DNA of 49,293 bases from Nitrospirae bacterium CG02_land_8_20_14_3_00_41_53 (GCA_002780895.1 PEUB01000092.1:1-49293); one strand, 5' to 3'. Shown: positions 1-8,484, counted from the first letter of the stretch. Program-made: numbers and translations. Notes: generated from the letters alone by a model not told the origin.

Positions 1-74
1 GGTTATTAAACGCAGAATTACGACTTGAAGGCTTATTGCTTGAGGCTGTTAAAGCTGCCGCCTTAGCGGCTTAG
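1..74 (+). CDS. C-terminal fragment of an unidentified protein (5' end off the window)
   Basis: The frame starting at base 3 is open from the left edge to a TAG at 72-74 and encodes about 23 residues rich in Leu, Ala and Glu. It ends one base before the convergent acyl-CoA synthetase, which is the expected spacing for a real gene end. The last residues (AAALAA) are encoded by a short GC palindrome at 57-70, so the tail may be repeat-derived. The family cannot be recognised from so few residues, and the frame could also be open by chance. Confidence 0.3.
   Translation, partial: LLNAELRLEGLLLEAVKAAALAA
57..70. repeat. short CCGCC/GGCGG-type hairpin
   Basis: GCCGC-ctta-GCGGC is a perfect 5-bp stem. 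Similar hairpins occur in dnaG (14661-14675), lptG (20303-20316) and before the zinc-ribbon gene (17596-17612). They may be one dispersed family, though stems this short can recur by chance. Confidence 0.35.
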
Positions 75-75
75 T

Positions 76-2805
76 TCAACAGATCATTATACTCTTCTTC
101 AGTTCTTTTAACCCCTTCACCCTCTCCCTTAACTCATTGACAAAGAACTGATAATCATCCATTCCCTCTGGTTTTCTGGAGATGTCTAAGTCATTTTTAT
201 AAAAAGGTCTTCCGAATATGACTTTCATCTCTGTAAATTTCGGCCATATTGCACCACGTGGCAAGGCATCAAATGAGCCTTTGATATAGGCCGGAACAAC
301 GGGCACATTAAGTTCCAGAGACAGTATGCCCACCCCCTTTTTGAATTCCATTATCTCACCATCATAAGACCTCCCCCCTTCAGGGAATATCAAAAGGGAT
401 TTCCCGTTTCTCAGGATATAAGATGACATCTGGAGTGCCTTGCTTAGATAGGTTTCAGGGTCTGCCGGAATAACATGGGCAAGCCTGGCAAATGACTCCT
501 TAAACGTACCTGTAAAGTATTTTTGAAAACCCAAGGGATATAAATCCCTGTATGATTTTGATGGAAGTGCAGCAACAACAGTAAATCCATCAAGATAGCT
601 CGTGTGATTGGGTGTGATGATATAAGGTCCTTTTTCAGGTATATTTTCAAGACCCGCGACTTTTAGTCTGAAAAATATTTCCATGATAATCTTTATCAGC
701 CTTAAACAAATAAGGATTATCAGCCAGTCTAAAAAACCGTGATGAAGTCCAACCTTTTTTCTGTCATCAAAATTAGGCTCTGCATTTAAGATGTCTTTCC
801 ACATTGGCATTTCTTCAATCCTACCAACACCACGTATTCCATATTCTTTTATCCTTGTAACAAGTTCCTCGACAGTCTGTACCTCAGATGCAAAGGTTTC
901 AGGAAGTTTCATTGAGAATGCCTTTTCGAGTGAAACAACAAGTTCTATTCTGGCCAATGAGTCAAACCCGAGGTCAAGCTCAAGATTGTCTGTTGATTGT
1001 ATTTGAATCTTCTCTTTCAGCAAAGATGTTATACATCTAACAACCCTCCTACCTATTTCATCTTCCACGAGTCTTCTGTCCTTACTCTTTGCTCTTCGCT
1101 CTTCGCTCTTTGCTTTTATGAGGTCTTTAATCATGAACCTTCTGAGTTTACCGAGAGGGGTTCTCGGCAAGGAATCAGGATAAATGGTGTATCCTTTTAC
1201 CCTCATATACTGCGGCATATGGAGTGAGATATTATTTACCTCCCATTTCAGGGTCTCATGTAGATTCCCGATCTGTGCCTTTTTTGCATACTCAAAGTCT
1301 GGCACTATTACTGCGTGAAGGGATTCAATAATATCTAATCCCCCCTTGCCCCCCTTTACTAAAGGGGGGGGTAAGGGGATTACACATATTTCCTTAATAA
1401 GAGGGATTTTCATATACTGTTTTTCAACATCCTCTGGATAAACATTTTTCCCTGAGCTTAGAACAATTACTTCTTTTAAGCGTCCTGTTATAAATAGATA
1501 ACCATCATTATCCATATATCCAATGTCTCCGCTAAAAAACCATCCCTCTTTTATTACCTGTTCTGTTGCCTGGGGATTTTTGTAATAGCCCTTCATAACC
1601 ATAGGCCCTTTTATTGTAATCTCACCCTCTTCCATTACACCCAACTCCTCATGACTTTCAGGATCTATTATCTTTATCTCTACAGATGGAAGGGGCCTGC
1701 CCGCAGAACCTGCCTTTCTCTTTGTAATCGGGTTAAATGTAACGACAGGCGAAGTTTCTGTCAGGCCGTAACCCTCAACAACTTTAAAACCAAATGCCTC
1801 AAGGTCTTTCATCACCTCAGGATCAAGTTTTGCACCTCCGCTTCCAAAGAACCTGAACCTTTTACCGAGTGCCCTGTGAATTGATTTGAAAATTAATCTC
1901 CCCATATTGATCCTTGAATTTTTTTTAAGATTCCCACAGAGCTTTAAAATGCCAATCATTATTTTTGGTAAAGGGCCGGGTAATTGCTTTATCCTATTCA
2001 GGATTCCATTTCTTATAAGTTCGAGAAGTTGTGGTACTCCAATAAGAATGGTTACTCCTTTATTCTTTATTGTTGACATGATTTCTGGGCCTTTCAGGCC
2101 TGGTGGGAATGTGATAGAAGCACCTAATAAAACCGGTACAAGGAATGTACACATAAATGGATAGGTGTGATGTAGCGGCAATATTGAAAGAACATTATCA
2201 TTATGTGTAACAATTTCAGCCTTTACAATAGCCTCTGCATCTGAACAGAAGTTTTTATGCGTAAGTTGTACTCCTTTTGGTATGCCTGTTGTGCCAGACG
2301 TGTATATAAGTGATGCAACATCTTCCCCAGAAACTTCCGGGTAATTATTAATTGCCGGGGTTTTGCATATATCCTTAAATTCGGGTGAATCGAAGTTTAT
2401 TAAAGTGAGAAGTGAGAAGTGAGAAGTGAGAAGATCTCTAACTGCTTTTCTTACATTTTCTTCAGTCTTTGAACTATGAAATACTAGTTTTGACCCAGAG
2501 TCAGCAAGAAGATTTTTTATATCATCAGATCCAAGCTGAGCATCTATTGGAACTGCAATCCCTCCTGACAAAGATATGGCAAGATATGAAGTGCACCATT
2601 CTGGCCTGTTCTCAGAAATAATTGCAATCCTGTCGCCCTTTTTTATTTTACTTTTTATAAGATAGGATGCGGTGCCTTTTGTGTTGCTTAAAAGCTCATT
2701 ATATGTGATTATCTTCCATGTCTGATCAAAGTAATTGAAGACGATATTGTCCTTGTATTTAATGGCTGAGTTTGAGAATTGCTTATAAATATTATATCCT
2801 GTCAT
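76..2805 (-). CDS. Fused acyl-CoA synthetase - acyl carrier protein - 1-acylglycerol-phosphate acyltransferase
   Basis: This 909-residue protein joins three activities. Residues 1 to about 560 form an AMP-binding (ANL) acyl-CoA/acyl-ACP synthetase, with the phosphate loop YTSGTTGIPKG at 168-178 and the later SGDIGY and GRLKEVIV motifs. An acyl-carrier domain follows, with its phosphopantetheine serine in GFDSLARIE near residue 613. The C-terminal part is a PlsC-type acyltransferase, with the HX4D motif NHTSYLD near 732 and FPEGGRS near 807. The fusion suggests that a fatty acid is activated, loaded on the tethered carrier and transferred to lysophosphatidate or a similar acceptor at the membrane. 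Two heptamer arrays (near residues 128 and 567) and one GC palindrome (near residue 482) are translated in frame between or within domains. A ribosome site (AAGGA) precedes the ATG. The exact acceptor is unknown. Confidence 0.88.
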   Translation of the reverse strand: MTGYNIYKQFSNSAIKYKDNIVFNYFDQTWKIITYNELLSNTKGTASYLIKSKIKKGDRIAIISENRPEWCTSYLAISLSGGIAVPIDAQLGSDDIKNLLADSGSKLVFHSSKTEENVRKAVRDLLTSHFSLLTLINFDSPEFKDICKTPAINNYPEVSGEDVASLIYTSGTTGIPKGVQLTHKNFCSDAEAIVKAEIVTHNDNVLSILPLHHTYPFMCTFLVPVLLGASITFPPGLKGPEIMSTIKNKGVTILIGVPQLLELIRNGILNRIKQLPGPLPKIMIGILKLCGNLKKNSRINMGRLIFKSIHRALGKRFRFFGSGGAKLDPEVMKDLEAFGFKVVEGYGLTETSPVVTFNPITKRKAGSAGRPLPSVEIKIIDPESHEELGVMEEGEITIKGPMVMKGYYKNPQATEQVIKEGWFFSGDIGYMDNDGYLFITGRLKEVIVLSSGKNVYPEDVEKQYMKIPLIKEICVIPLPPPLVKGGKGGLDIIESLHAVIVPDFEYAKKAQIGNLHETLKWEVNNISLHMPQYMRVKGYTIYPDSLPRTPLGKLRRFMIKDLIKAKSEERRAKSKDRRLVEDEIGRRVVRCITSLLKEKIQIQSTDNLELDLGFDSLARIELVVSLEKAFSMKLPETFASEVQTVEELVTRIKEYGIRGVGRIEEMPMWKDILNAEPNFDDRKKVGLHHGFLDWLIILICLRLIKIIMEIFFRLKVAGLENIPEKGPYIITPNHTSYLDGFTVVAALPSKSYRDLYPLGFQKYFTGTFKESFARLAHVIPADPETYLSKALQMSSYILRNGKSLLIFPEGGRSYDGEIMEFKKGVGILSLELNVPVVPAYIKGSFDALPRGAIWPKFTEMKVIFGRPFYKNDLDISRKPEGMDDYQFFVNELRERVKGLKELKKSIMIC
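1084..1111. repeat. heptamer array (4 units, RCTCTTY) inside the acyl-CoA synthetase fusion
   Basis: Four consecutive 7-bp units (ACTCTTT GCTCTTC GCTCTTC GCTCTTT) lie in the linker between synthetase and carrier domains. On the coding strand they give a Lys/Arg/Glu/Ser-rich segment. The reading frame is kept. Confidence 0.85.
1337..1381. repeat. GC palindrome, AATCCCCC type, in frame in the acyl-CoA synthetase
   Basis: AATC and C-tracts pair with G-tracts and GATT around a TTTAnnAAA centre. It encodes a Pro/Gly/Lys-rich insertion near residue 482, in the synthetase C-terminal subdomain. A close relative lies in holB at 9437-9480. Confidence 0.85.
2404..2431. repeat. heptamer array (4 x AGTGAGA) inside the acyl-CoA synthetase
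   Basis: Four perfect tandem copies of AGTGAGA lie in the N-terminal half of the synthetase. On the coding strand they give the segment LLTSHFSLLTL near residues 125-135. The frame remains open. Confidence 0.9.
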
Positions 2806-2822
2806 ATTCCTTTTAATTATTC

Positions 2823-2851
2823 ATTATCTGAAAAGAGTTATGAAATAGCAA
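2823..2851 (-). promoter_or_regulatory. sigma70-like promoter for the acyl-CoA synthetase fusion
   Basis: Read on the minus strand: TTGCTA, a 17-nt spacer and GATAAT, about 17 nt upstream of the ATG at 2805. It is divergent from the activase promoters. Confidence 0.5.
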
Positions 2852-2879
2852 TATGCTCAAATTATAAAACACCACAATA

Positions 2880-2941
2880 TTGAACCATTAGAGACAAAAG
2901 GTTATAAAAGTTTGAGGAAAAAAATCCGAAATTGTTATAAT
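2880..2941 (+). promoter_or_regulatory. two tandem sigma70-like promoters for the activase fusion
   Basis: The upstream promoter is TTGAAC-17 nt-TATAAA (2880-2908). The downstream one is TTGAGG-18 nt-TATAAT (2912-2941). The second ends 20 nt before the ATG at 2962, leaving room for the GGAG ribosome site seen at about 2952. Confidence 0.5.
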
Positions 2942-2961
2942 TTCAAAAAATTGGAGCAGGG

Positions 2962-5900
2962 ATGAGGTTCATCGGTCTTGATGCAGGCTCTGGTAGTGTG
3001 AAGCTTGTTATCCTTGATGAAAAAGGTAACAGGCTTTACAGTCATTACGAAAGGCACAAGGGGCTCCCGCTCAATGTTGCCCTCGAACTCCTTAAGACAG
3101 TAACGAGTAACAGGCCACTGGTCACTGGTCACTGGTCACTATCAATCACTGGCTCTGCCGGCAAGTTAATCGCTTCCATCCTTGGTATAGTATCTGTCAA
3201 CGAGATTGTCGCCCAGGCATATTCCACACACAAACTCTTTCCCTATATAAGGACGATAATCGAGATGGGAGGGGAGGATTCGAAACTTATACTCTTAGGT
3301 GAAAACGGCCGCTCTGTGAGAGACTTCTCCATGAATTCCGTCTGCGCCGCTGGCACAGGCTCCTTTCTCGACCAGCAGGCAGAAAGACTAAGGCTTACAA
3401 TAGAAGAATTCAGCGAGCTTGCGCTGAAATCAAAAAAGCCACCGAGGATTGCAGGAAGATGTAGTGTATTCGCAAAATCTGACATGATACACCTCCAGCA
3501 GATAGCAACACCCGTTGAAGATATTGTAGCCGGTCTCTGTTTTGCCCTTGCGAGGAACTTCAAAGGCTCTATATTAAAAGGCAGAAAGATGATACCTCCG
3601 GTATCTTTTCAGGGAGGAGTTGCAGCAAATAAAGGGATGGTCAGGGCCTTTAAGGAAATCTTCGAACTCGACGAGCTATTTATCCCTGAGGATTACGCAC
3701 TTACGGGAGCAATCGGCGCTGCTTTAAAGAACATGCATGAGGGCAGGATACAAAATTTTGACCTATCAAAGCTTGAGGAATTTCTAAAATTACCCAGGCC
3801 CATCGAGGCAGGGTACCCGCCCTTGATTGACTCTGATCAAGAATCAAGCATCACCCCCTCCCTCACCCTCCCCCCTCGAGGGGGAGGGCAGGGGTGGGGG
3901 GGCAGACCAAGCTCAGAACGAATTAAGGCATATCTCGGCATTGATATTGGTTCTATCAGCACTAATCTTGCTGTAATAGATGAGTATGGAAAACTCCTCT
4001 CAAAAAGATACCTTATGACAGCAGGCAGGCCTATAGAGGCAGTTAGACAGGGGCTTTCAGAGGTAGGTGAGGAGATTGGAGATAAGGTCCAGATAATGGG
4101 TGTTGGCACAACAGGCTCAGGTAGATACATGATTGCTGACTATGTTGGCGCTGATATGGTAAAGAATGAGATTACAGCCCATGCGGTAGCTGCGGTATTT
4201 ATTGATAAAACTATTGATACGGTCTTTGAGATTGGTGGACAGGACTCAAAATTCATATCACTTAAAGATGGCGTTGTCGTTGACTTCGAGATGAACAAGG
4301 CATGCGCAGCAGGAACAGGTTCTTTTCTCGAGGAACAGGCAGAAAAATTGAATATCTCGATTAAGGGAGAATTTGAAGAGTCTGCGCTTTCCTCTAAAAA
4401 TCCTTGCAGACTTGGCGAAAGGTGTACTGTATTTATGGGAAACTCCCTGTTGGCAAATCTCCAGAAAGGTGTTAACAGGAATGACCTTCTTGCAGGTCTC
4501 TCATATTCTATTGTCCAGAATTATATAAACAGGGTTGTTGCAGGAAAGGCGATAGGTGAAAATATAACTTTTTTAGGTGGTGTTGCCTTTAACAAAGCTG
4601 TTGTTGCTGCATTCGAGAATTACCTCGACAAAAAGATACCTGTTCCATCTCACCACGAGGTCGCTGGCGCAATAGGTATGGCATTAATTGCAATGAGAAA
4701 TGTAAAAGATAAGACTAAATTCAAGGGGTTTGAACTTTCAAAAAGGCCTTACGAGATATCATCATTTGAATGTAAAGGCTGCCCTAATATTTGTGAAATA
4801 AACAGGGTGAAGATTGCTGGCGAAACAGGCTTTCTCTTTTATGGAGGAAGATGCGAAAAATATGATATAAGAAAGAAAAAGACATCCAGCCTCCCCGACC
4901 TCTTTTCATTCAGAGATGAAATGCTGTGGAAAGAACATCTGCAAAGACACTCAATAGTCAATAGTCAACAGTCAGAAGTCAGCCCACCCACCCACCCCTC
5001 CCCCTCGAGGGGGGAGGGTAAGGGAGGGGGTGATAACTCCGAACTCAAAACTCAAAACTCAAAACCGAAGATCGGCATTCCCTATATCTTCTTCTTTCAT
5101 GATTATCTTCCTTTCTGGACAACACTTTTATGGGAGCTCGGATTTGATGTAGAGGTTTCTCCAAAGACGAATAGACAGATCATTAACCTCGGACTTGAAC
5201 GTCTTCTTTCAGAGGCGTGTTTCCCTGTGAAGGTTGCACATGGGCATATCAGCTATTTGCTTGATAAAAGTGTAGATACAATATTTTTACCGAGCTTTAT
5301 TAATCTCAACACACCAGAAGACCGCTTTGATAGGGGGTTTGCCTGCCCTCATATACAGACAATTCCTTACGTCTCAAAGGTTGCATTTGATGGAATAAAC
5401 ATAATTTCTCCGAAAATAAATTTAAGACTTGGCAAGAGATTTCTGTTAAACGAACTCAAGAATGCCTTTAAACCATTCGGCATAAGTAAATCTTCAATAT
5501 CTATAGCGATTGATAATGCACTTAAAGCGCAGGATGAGTTCAATAATGCTATAAAGGCAAAAGGTGATGAATTTTTATCATCAATTAAGGATATTACTAT
5601 CGCGATCATAGGAAGGTCGTATAATGCCCTTGACAATGGCGCAAATCTTGAAATACCTAAAAAACTTGCGGATCTCGGCATTTCTTCAATCCCCATGGAT
5701 TTCCTGCCACTCGAAAGATACACAATCGACAGTGAGTGGCCTAATATGTATTGGAGATCTGGTCAGATGATACTTAAGGCTGCAAGATTTATAAAAGATA
5801 CCCAAAATCTTTATGCTATTTATATAGGGAATTTTTTATGCGGACCTGACTCGTTTATTCTGAAATATTTCAAAAAGGAAATGGGCAGAAAACCCTTCCT

Positions 5901-7245
5901 GCATCTGGAGATTGATGAACACAGTGCAGATGCAGGCATAATAACAAGGTGTGAAGCATTCATTGACAGCATCCAGAACAAGGTTCAAGGTTCAAGGTTC
6001 AAGGTTCAAGGTAAAGATAAAAGTTTAAAGGATATCACATCTAACGCCTTACGTTTCACGTCTCACGTCTCACGTACCATTTACATACCCCGTATGTCAG
6101 ACCATGCATTTGCCCTTGCATCTGCATTTCAGCACTGTGGCATTAATGCCGAGGTTCTCCCTGAGTCTGATAAAGAGACCGCAGACATGGGAAGGAAATA
6201 TGTCTCGGACAAGGGATGTTATCCATGTACAGTCACCACAGGTGATATGATAAAAAAGGTCATGCAACCTGATTTTATCCCTGGGAAAAGTGCCTTTTTC
6301 ATGCCCTCTGGCACAGGCCCGTGTAGATTTGGTCAGTATAATGTATTCCACAGGATGGTTCTTGATAGCATTGGTTATGCGGATGTGCCTATATTTTCAC
6401 CAAACCAGGATACAACTTTTTACAGCGACCTTGGAATTGTTGGCAAGGATTTCACAATGCACGCATGGAGAGGTATTATTGCTTACGAACTTCTTAACAA
6501 ATGCCTCCATGAGGTTAGACCATACGAAAAAAATAAAGGGTTTGCAGATGAGCTATATAAAAATTATCTACAAAAGTTATACCTTTCTTTAAAAAGTAAT
6601 AATGGTAATTTAGAGGAAATCCTGAAGGATATAAGAGAAGACTTTGAGAACCTTCCCAAGCACAAAGACAGAAAACCTCTTATTGGAATAATTGGTGAGA
6701 TATTCGTTAGGTCCCATAAATTCTCTAACGAGAACCTTATAAGAAAGGTTGAGTCATTGGGTGGTGAGGTATGGCTAGCGCCAGTAGAGGAATGGATTTA
6801 CTATATAAACCTCATGGGCTTAAAGAAGGCATTGTTAAAAAAGGAATGGTCTGATATTATTAATTTCCTCTTGAAGAAATTCTTCCAGAAGAGGATAGAG
6901 CATAAACTTGCAAGACATTTTAACGGTTTTCTGAAAACATTGAAAGAGCCTGAAACGAAAGAGATACTTAATAAGGCATCACCTTATCTGCATAGCTCAT
7001 TTGAAGGTGAGGCTATTTTAAGTATCGGGAAATGTATTGATCTTTTAGAAAGAGGGGCCTCGGGCGTTATAAATGCTATGCCCTTTGGTTGCATGCCGGG
7101 TACTATTGTTACTGCAATCTTGAGAGGGGTGTACAGGGACTATGGCGTTCCATACATCAGTATACCTTATGATGGGACAGAGTCACCTTCAACAGACATA
7201 CAGATCGAGGCATTTATGGATCAGGCCAGAGAATATAGCAGATAG
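2962..7245 (+). CDS. Giant acyl-CoA dehydratase activase / HgdB-like fusion protein
   Basis: This 1427-residue protein has two tandem BadF/BadG/BcrA/BcrD-type ASKHA ATPase modules followed by a DUF2229/HgdB-like region. Each ATPase module carries the CAAGTGSF motif (near residues 125 and 446) and a second cysteine motif (GRCSVFAKSD; ERCTVFMGNS near 486). In 2-hydroxyglutaryl-CoA dehydratase and benzoyl-CoA reductase activases these cysteines hold the bridging [4Fe-4S] cluster used for ATP-driven electron injection. The C-terminal half (from about residue 700) contains further conserved cysteines, such as KGCYPCTVT and FGCMPGT, as in dehydratase subunits. Such activase-dehydratase fusions are widespread in anaerobes and their substrate is generally unknown. 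Four separate blocks of repeat DNA are translated within the gene, at about residues 50-60, 297-314, 664-702 and 1006-1038, mostly between domains. Confidence 0.88.
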   Translation: MRFIGLDAGSGSVKLVILDEKGNRLYSHYERHKGLPLNVALELLKTVTSNRPLVTGHWSLSITGSAGKLIASILGIVSVNEIVAQAYSTHKLFPYIRTIIEMGGEDSKLILLGENGRSVRDFSMNSVCAAGTGSFLDQQAERLRLTIEEFSELALKSKKPPRIAGRCSVFAKSDMIHLQQIATPVEDIVAGLCFALARNFKGSILKGRKMIPPVSFQGGVAANKGMVRAFKEIFELDELFIPEDYALTGAIGAALKNMHEGRIQNFDLSKLEEFLKLPRPIEAGYPPLIDSDQESSITPSLTLPPRGGGQGWGGRPSSERIKAYLGIDIGSISTNLAVIDEYGKLLSKRYLMTAGRPIEAVRQGLSEVGEEIGDKVQIMGVGTTGSGRYMIADYVGADMVKNEITAHAVAAVFIDKTIDTVFEIGGQDSKFISLKDGVVVDFEMNKACAAGTGSFLEEQAEKLNISIKGEFEESALSSKNPCRLGERCTVFMGNSLLANLQKGVNRNDLLAGLSYSIVQNYINRVVAGKAIGENITFLGGVAFNKAVVAAFENYLDKKIPVPSHHEVAGAIGMALIAMRNVKDKTKFKGFELSKRPYEISSFECKGCPNICEINRVKIAGETGFLFYGGRCEKYDIRKKKTSSLPDLFSFRDEMLWKEHLQRHSIVNSQQSEVSPPTHPSPSRGEGKGGGDNSELKTQNSKPKIGIPYIFFFHDYLPFWTTLLWELGFDVEVSPKTNRQIINLGLERLLSEACFPVKVAHGHISYLLDKSVDTIFLPSFINLNTPEDRFDRGFACPHIQTIPYVSKVAFDGINIISPKINLRLGKRFLLNELKNAFKPFGISKSSISIAIDNALKAQDEFNNAIKAKGDEFLSSIKDITIAIIGRSYNALDNGANLEIPKKLADLGISSIPMDFLPLERYTIDSEWPNMYWRSGQMILKAARFIKDTQNLYAIYIGNFLCGPDSFILKYFKKEMGRKPFLHLEIDEHSADAGIITRCEAFIDSIQNKVQGSRFKVQGKDKSLKDITSNALRFTSHVSRTIYIPRMSDHAFALASAFQHCGINAEVLPESDKETADMGRKYVSDKGCYPCTVTTGDMIKKVMQPDFIPGKSAFFMPSGTGPCRFGQYNVFHRMVLDSIGYADVPIFSPNQDTTFYSDLGIVGKDFTMHAWRGIIAYELLNKCLHEVRPYEKNKGFADELYKNYLQKLYLSLKSNNGNLEEILKDIREDFENLPKHKDRKPLIGIIGEIFVRSHKFSNENLIRKVESLGGEVWLAPVEEWIYYINLMGLKKALLKKEWSDIINFLLKKFFQKRIEHKLARHFNGFLKTLKEPETKEILNKASPYLHSSFEGEAILSIGKCIDLLERGASGVINAMPFGCMPGTIVTAILRGVYRDYGVPYISIPYDGTESPSTDIQIEAFMDQAREYSR
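3113..3140. repeat. heptamer array (4 x GGYCACT) in the activase gene
   Basis: Units GGCCACT and three GGTCACT copies are in tandem and encode part of the segment PLVTGHWSLSITG in the first ATPase module. Confidence 0.9.
3851..3905. repeat. GC palindrome, CTCGAG-centred, in the activase gene
   Basis: TCACCCC...CCCTCGAGGG...GGGGTGGGG is a long imperfect inverted repeat. It encodes a Pro/Gly/Arg-rich linker between ATPase modules 1 and 2 (residues about 297-314). Confidence 0.9.
4952..5062. repeat. composite element: heptamers - GC palindrome - heptamers, in the activase gene
   Basis: Four CAATAGT-like heptamers (4952-4979) abut a CTCGAG-centred palindrome (about 4983-5033). The palindrome is followed directly by AACTCCG and three AACTCAA heptamers (5035-5062). 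The block is translated as a Ser/Pro/Gly/Lys/Asn-rich linker between the ATPase modules and the DUF2229/HgdB-like region. This is the clearest case of both repeat kinds forming one unit. Confidence 0.92.
5979..6013. repeat. heptamer array (5 x CAAGGTT) in the activase gene
   Basis: Four perfect CAAGGTT units and one CAAGGTA are in tandem. They encode NKVQGSRFKVQG, in frame, near residue 1010. Confidence 0.92.
6044..6071. repeat. heptamer array (4 x ACGTYTC-like) in the activase gene
   Basis: Units ACGCCTT ACGTTTC ACGTCTC ACGTCTC lie 30 bp after the previous array. Together the two arrays flank a short unique segment and insert about 35 residues before the conserved motif YIPRMSDHA. Confidence 0.88.
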
Positions 7246-7320
7246 AATATAGGAGACAGGAGAAAATTTACTTATGCTTTTACTGACTGCTAATTATTGT
7301 TTTTATAAGGAGGTAGATGT

Positions 7321-7419
7321 GTGGGAAACGTTGTAAAATGGCGTAAGAAGAAAATGAGTAAGCATAAACACGACAAACTGAGAAAGAAAACAAAATTCCA
7401 GCGGAGAAAGAGTAAATAA
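7321..7419 (+). CDS. Tiny basic ribosomal protein, bS22 / AURKAIP1-COX24 type
   Basis: A GTG start at 7321 is preceded by a perfect AAGGAGG seven bases upstream (7307-7313). It opens a 32-residue frame ending in TAA. The product begins MGNVVKWRKKKMSKHKH and ends in KFQRRKSK, and is almost wholly Lys/Arg/His. This matches the small COX24/AURKAIP1-domain proteins, including mycobacterial bS22, a 30S ribosomal component. The ATG at 7317 is in another frame and stops quickly, so GTG is the start. It stands alone between the activase gene and the MetE-like gene. Genes this short are often missed in annotation. Confidence 0.78.
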   Translation: MGNVVKWRKKKMSKHKHDKLRKKTKFQRRKSK

Positions 7420-7434
7420 GGCACTGATTAAGAA

Positions 7435-8484
7435 ATGCTCTTAGAATCATACTTGTCCAAATATAAAATGTTTACGCCATTTATGACGACAGGTATTGGA
7501 AGTCTACCATATACGGAACCTGAAAAAGCATGCAAGCTCGTGCTTGATACATTTGACATACCCTTCTGGCCTCAGCTTCCTAAGTTATCATTTCGTGAAT
7601 CAATGATACCCCAGTTCTCTGAAGGTATGCCGTTTATAAAGATTGATGAGCGAAAAGAAACCATATGGATAGAAAGAAACAGAAGTGATGCCCTTACAAG
7701 GTTCTACGAAACCTATTCAGAAGACTGGAAGGTTGCTATTTCTGAAAGCTATGCAAAAGGGCTTTATACATTTATAGGACTGTTAAAGAATAAGAGGTTA
7801 AAAACCCTTAAAGGACAGATTACTGGTCCGCTGACATTTAGCCTCGGACTAAAAGATTCTGTGGGAAGACCAGTCTATTTTGACGAAGAGCTCCGGGAGA
7901 TTTCTCTTATGTTACTTAAGGCAAAGATTAGATGGCAGATAGAAATATTAAAGCCCTATGGTGAAGAAATAATTATATTTATAGATGAGCCTATTCTTTC
8001 TGCACTTGGAAGTACAAGTTATATTGGTGTAGACCCTGAAGAGACCCTGAGATTGTTAAGAGAAATAACAGATGCCATTAAGAATGCAGGGGGTATCCCC
8101 GGGATTCATTGCTGTGGTAAAGCTGACTGGCCATTGGTAATAAACAGTGATATCAGGATTATCAGTTTCGATGCATATGAGTATATTGAGACAATCTCGA
8201 TGTATCCAGCAGAATTCACAGAATTTTTTAAGGGTGGTGGATATCTTGCATGGGGAATCATACCGACAACTGATTCAATAAGAGAAGAAAGCCTTGACTC
8301 GATTAAGAGGCGTTTTGATAACAGCGTGGATAGATTATCGAAGTCAATACCAGCAACCTTGTTATTATCACAGATAATGCTGACACCCTCATGTGGCACA
8401 GGATCAAAGAGTATAGAAGAGACGTTGAAGGTTTTTAAGACTTTGGTTGAATTAAAGGGGTTAATAAAGGGTAGTTCACTATGA
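7435..8484 (+). CDS. MetE C-terminal-like (core methionine synthase / UROD-fold) protein
   Basis: The 349-residue product has the fold signature of cobalamin-independent methionine synthase without the N-terminal half. It begins with the segment TGIGSLPY and keeps GQITGPLTF. Candidate zinc ligands are visible as His and Cys in GIHCCGKAD and as Cys in LTPSCGTGS. Stand-alone core MetE proteins transfer methyl groups from donors such as methylcobamide proteins, or have unassigned roles. The start is uncertain: ATG at 7435 has no clear ribosome site, and ATG at 7468 would begin closer to the conserved TGIGSLP. The stop overlaps the tmk ATG by four bases, so the two are translationally coupled. 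Confidence 0.75.
   Translation: MLLESYLSKYKMFTPFMTTGIGSLPYTEPEKACKLVLDTFDIPFWPQLPKLSFRESMIPQFSEGMPFIKIDERKETIWIERNRSDALTRFYETYSEDWKVAISESYAKGLYTFIGLLKNKRLKTLKGQITGPLTFSLGLKDSVGRPVYFDEELREISLMLLKAKIRWQIEILKPYGEEIIIFIDEPILSALGSTSYIGVDPEETLRLLREITDAIKNAGGIPGIHCCGKADWPLVINSDIRIISFDAYEYIETISMYPAEFTEFFKGGGYLAWGIIPTTDSIREESLDSIKRRFDNSVDRLSKSIPATLLLSQIMLTPSCGTGSKSIEETLKVFKTLVELKGLIKGSSL

Noticed and set aside
2404-6071. CRISPR array suggested by short regular repeats
   Set aside because: Units are 7 bp with no spacers, lie inside protein genes, and no cas genes are present.
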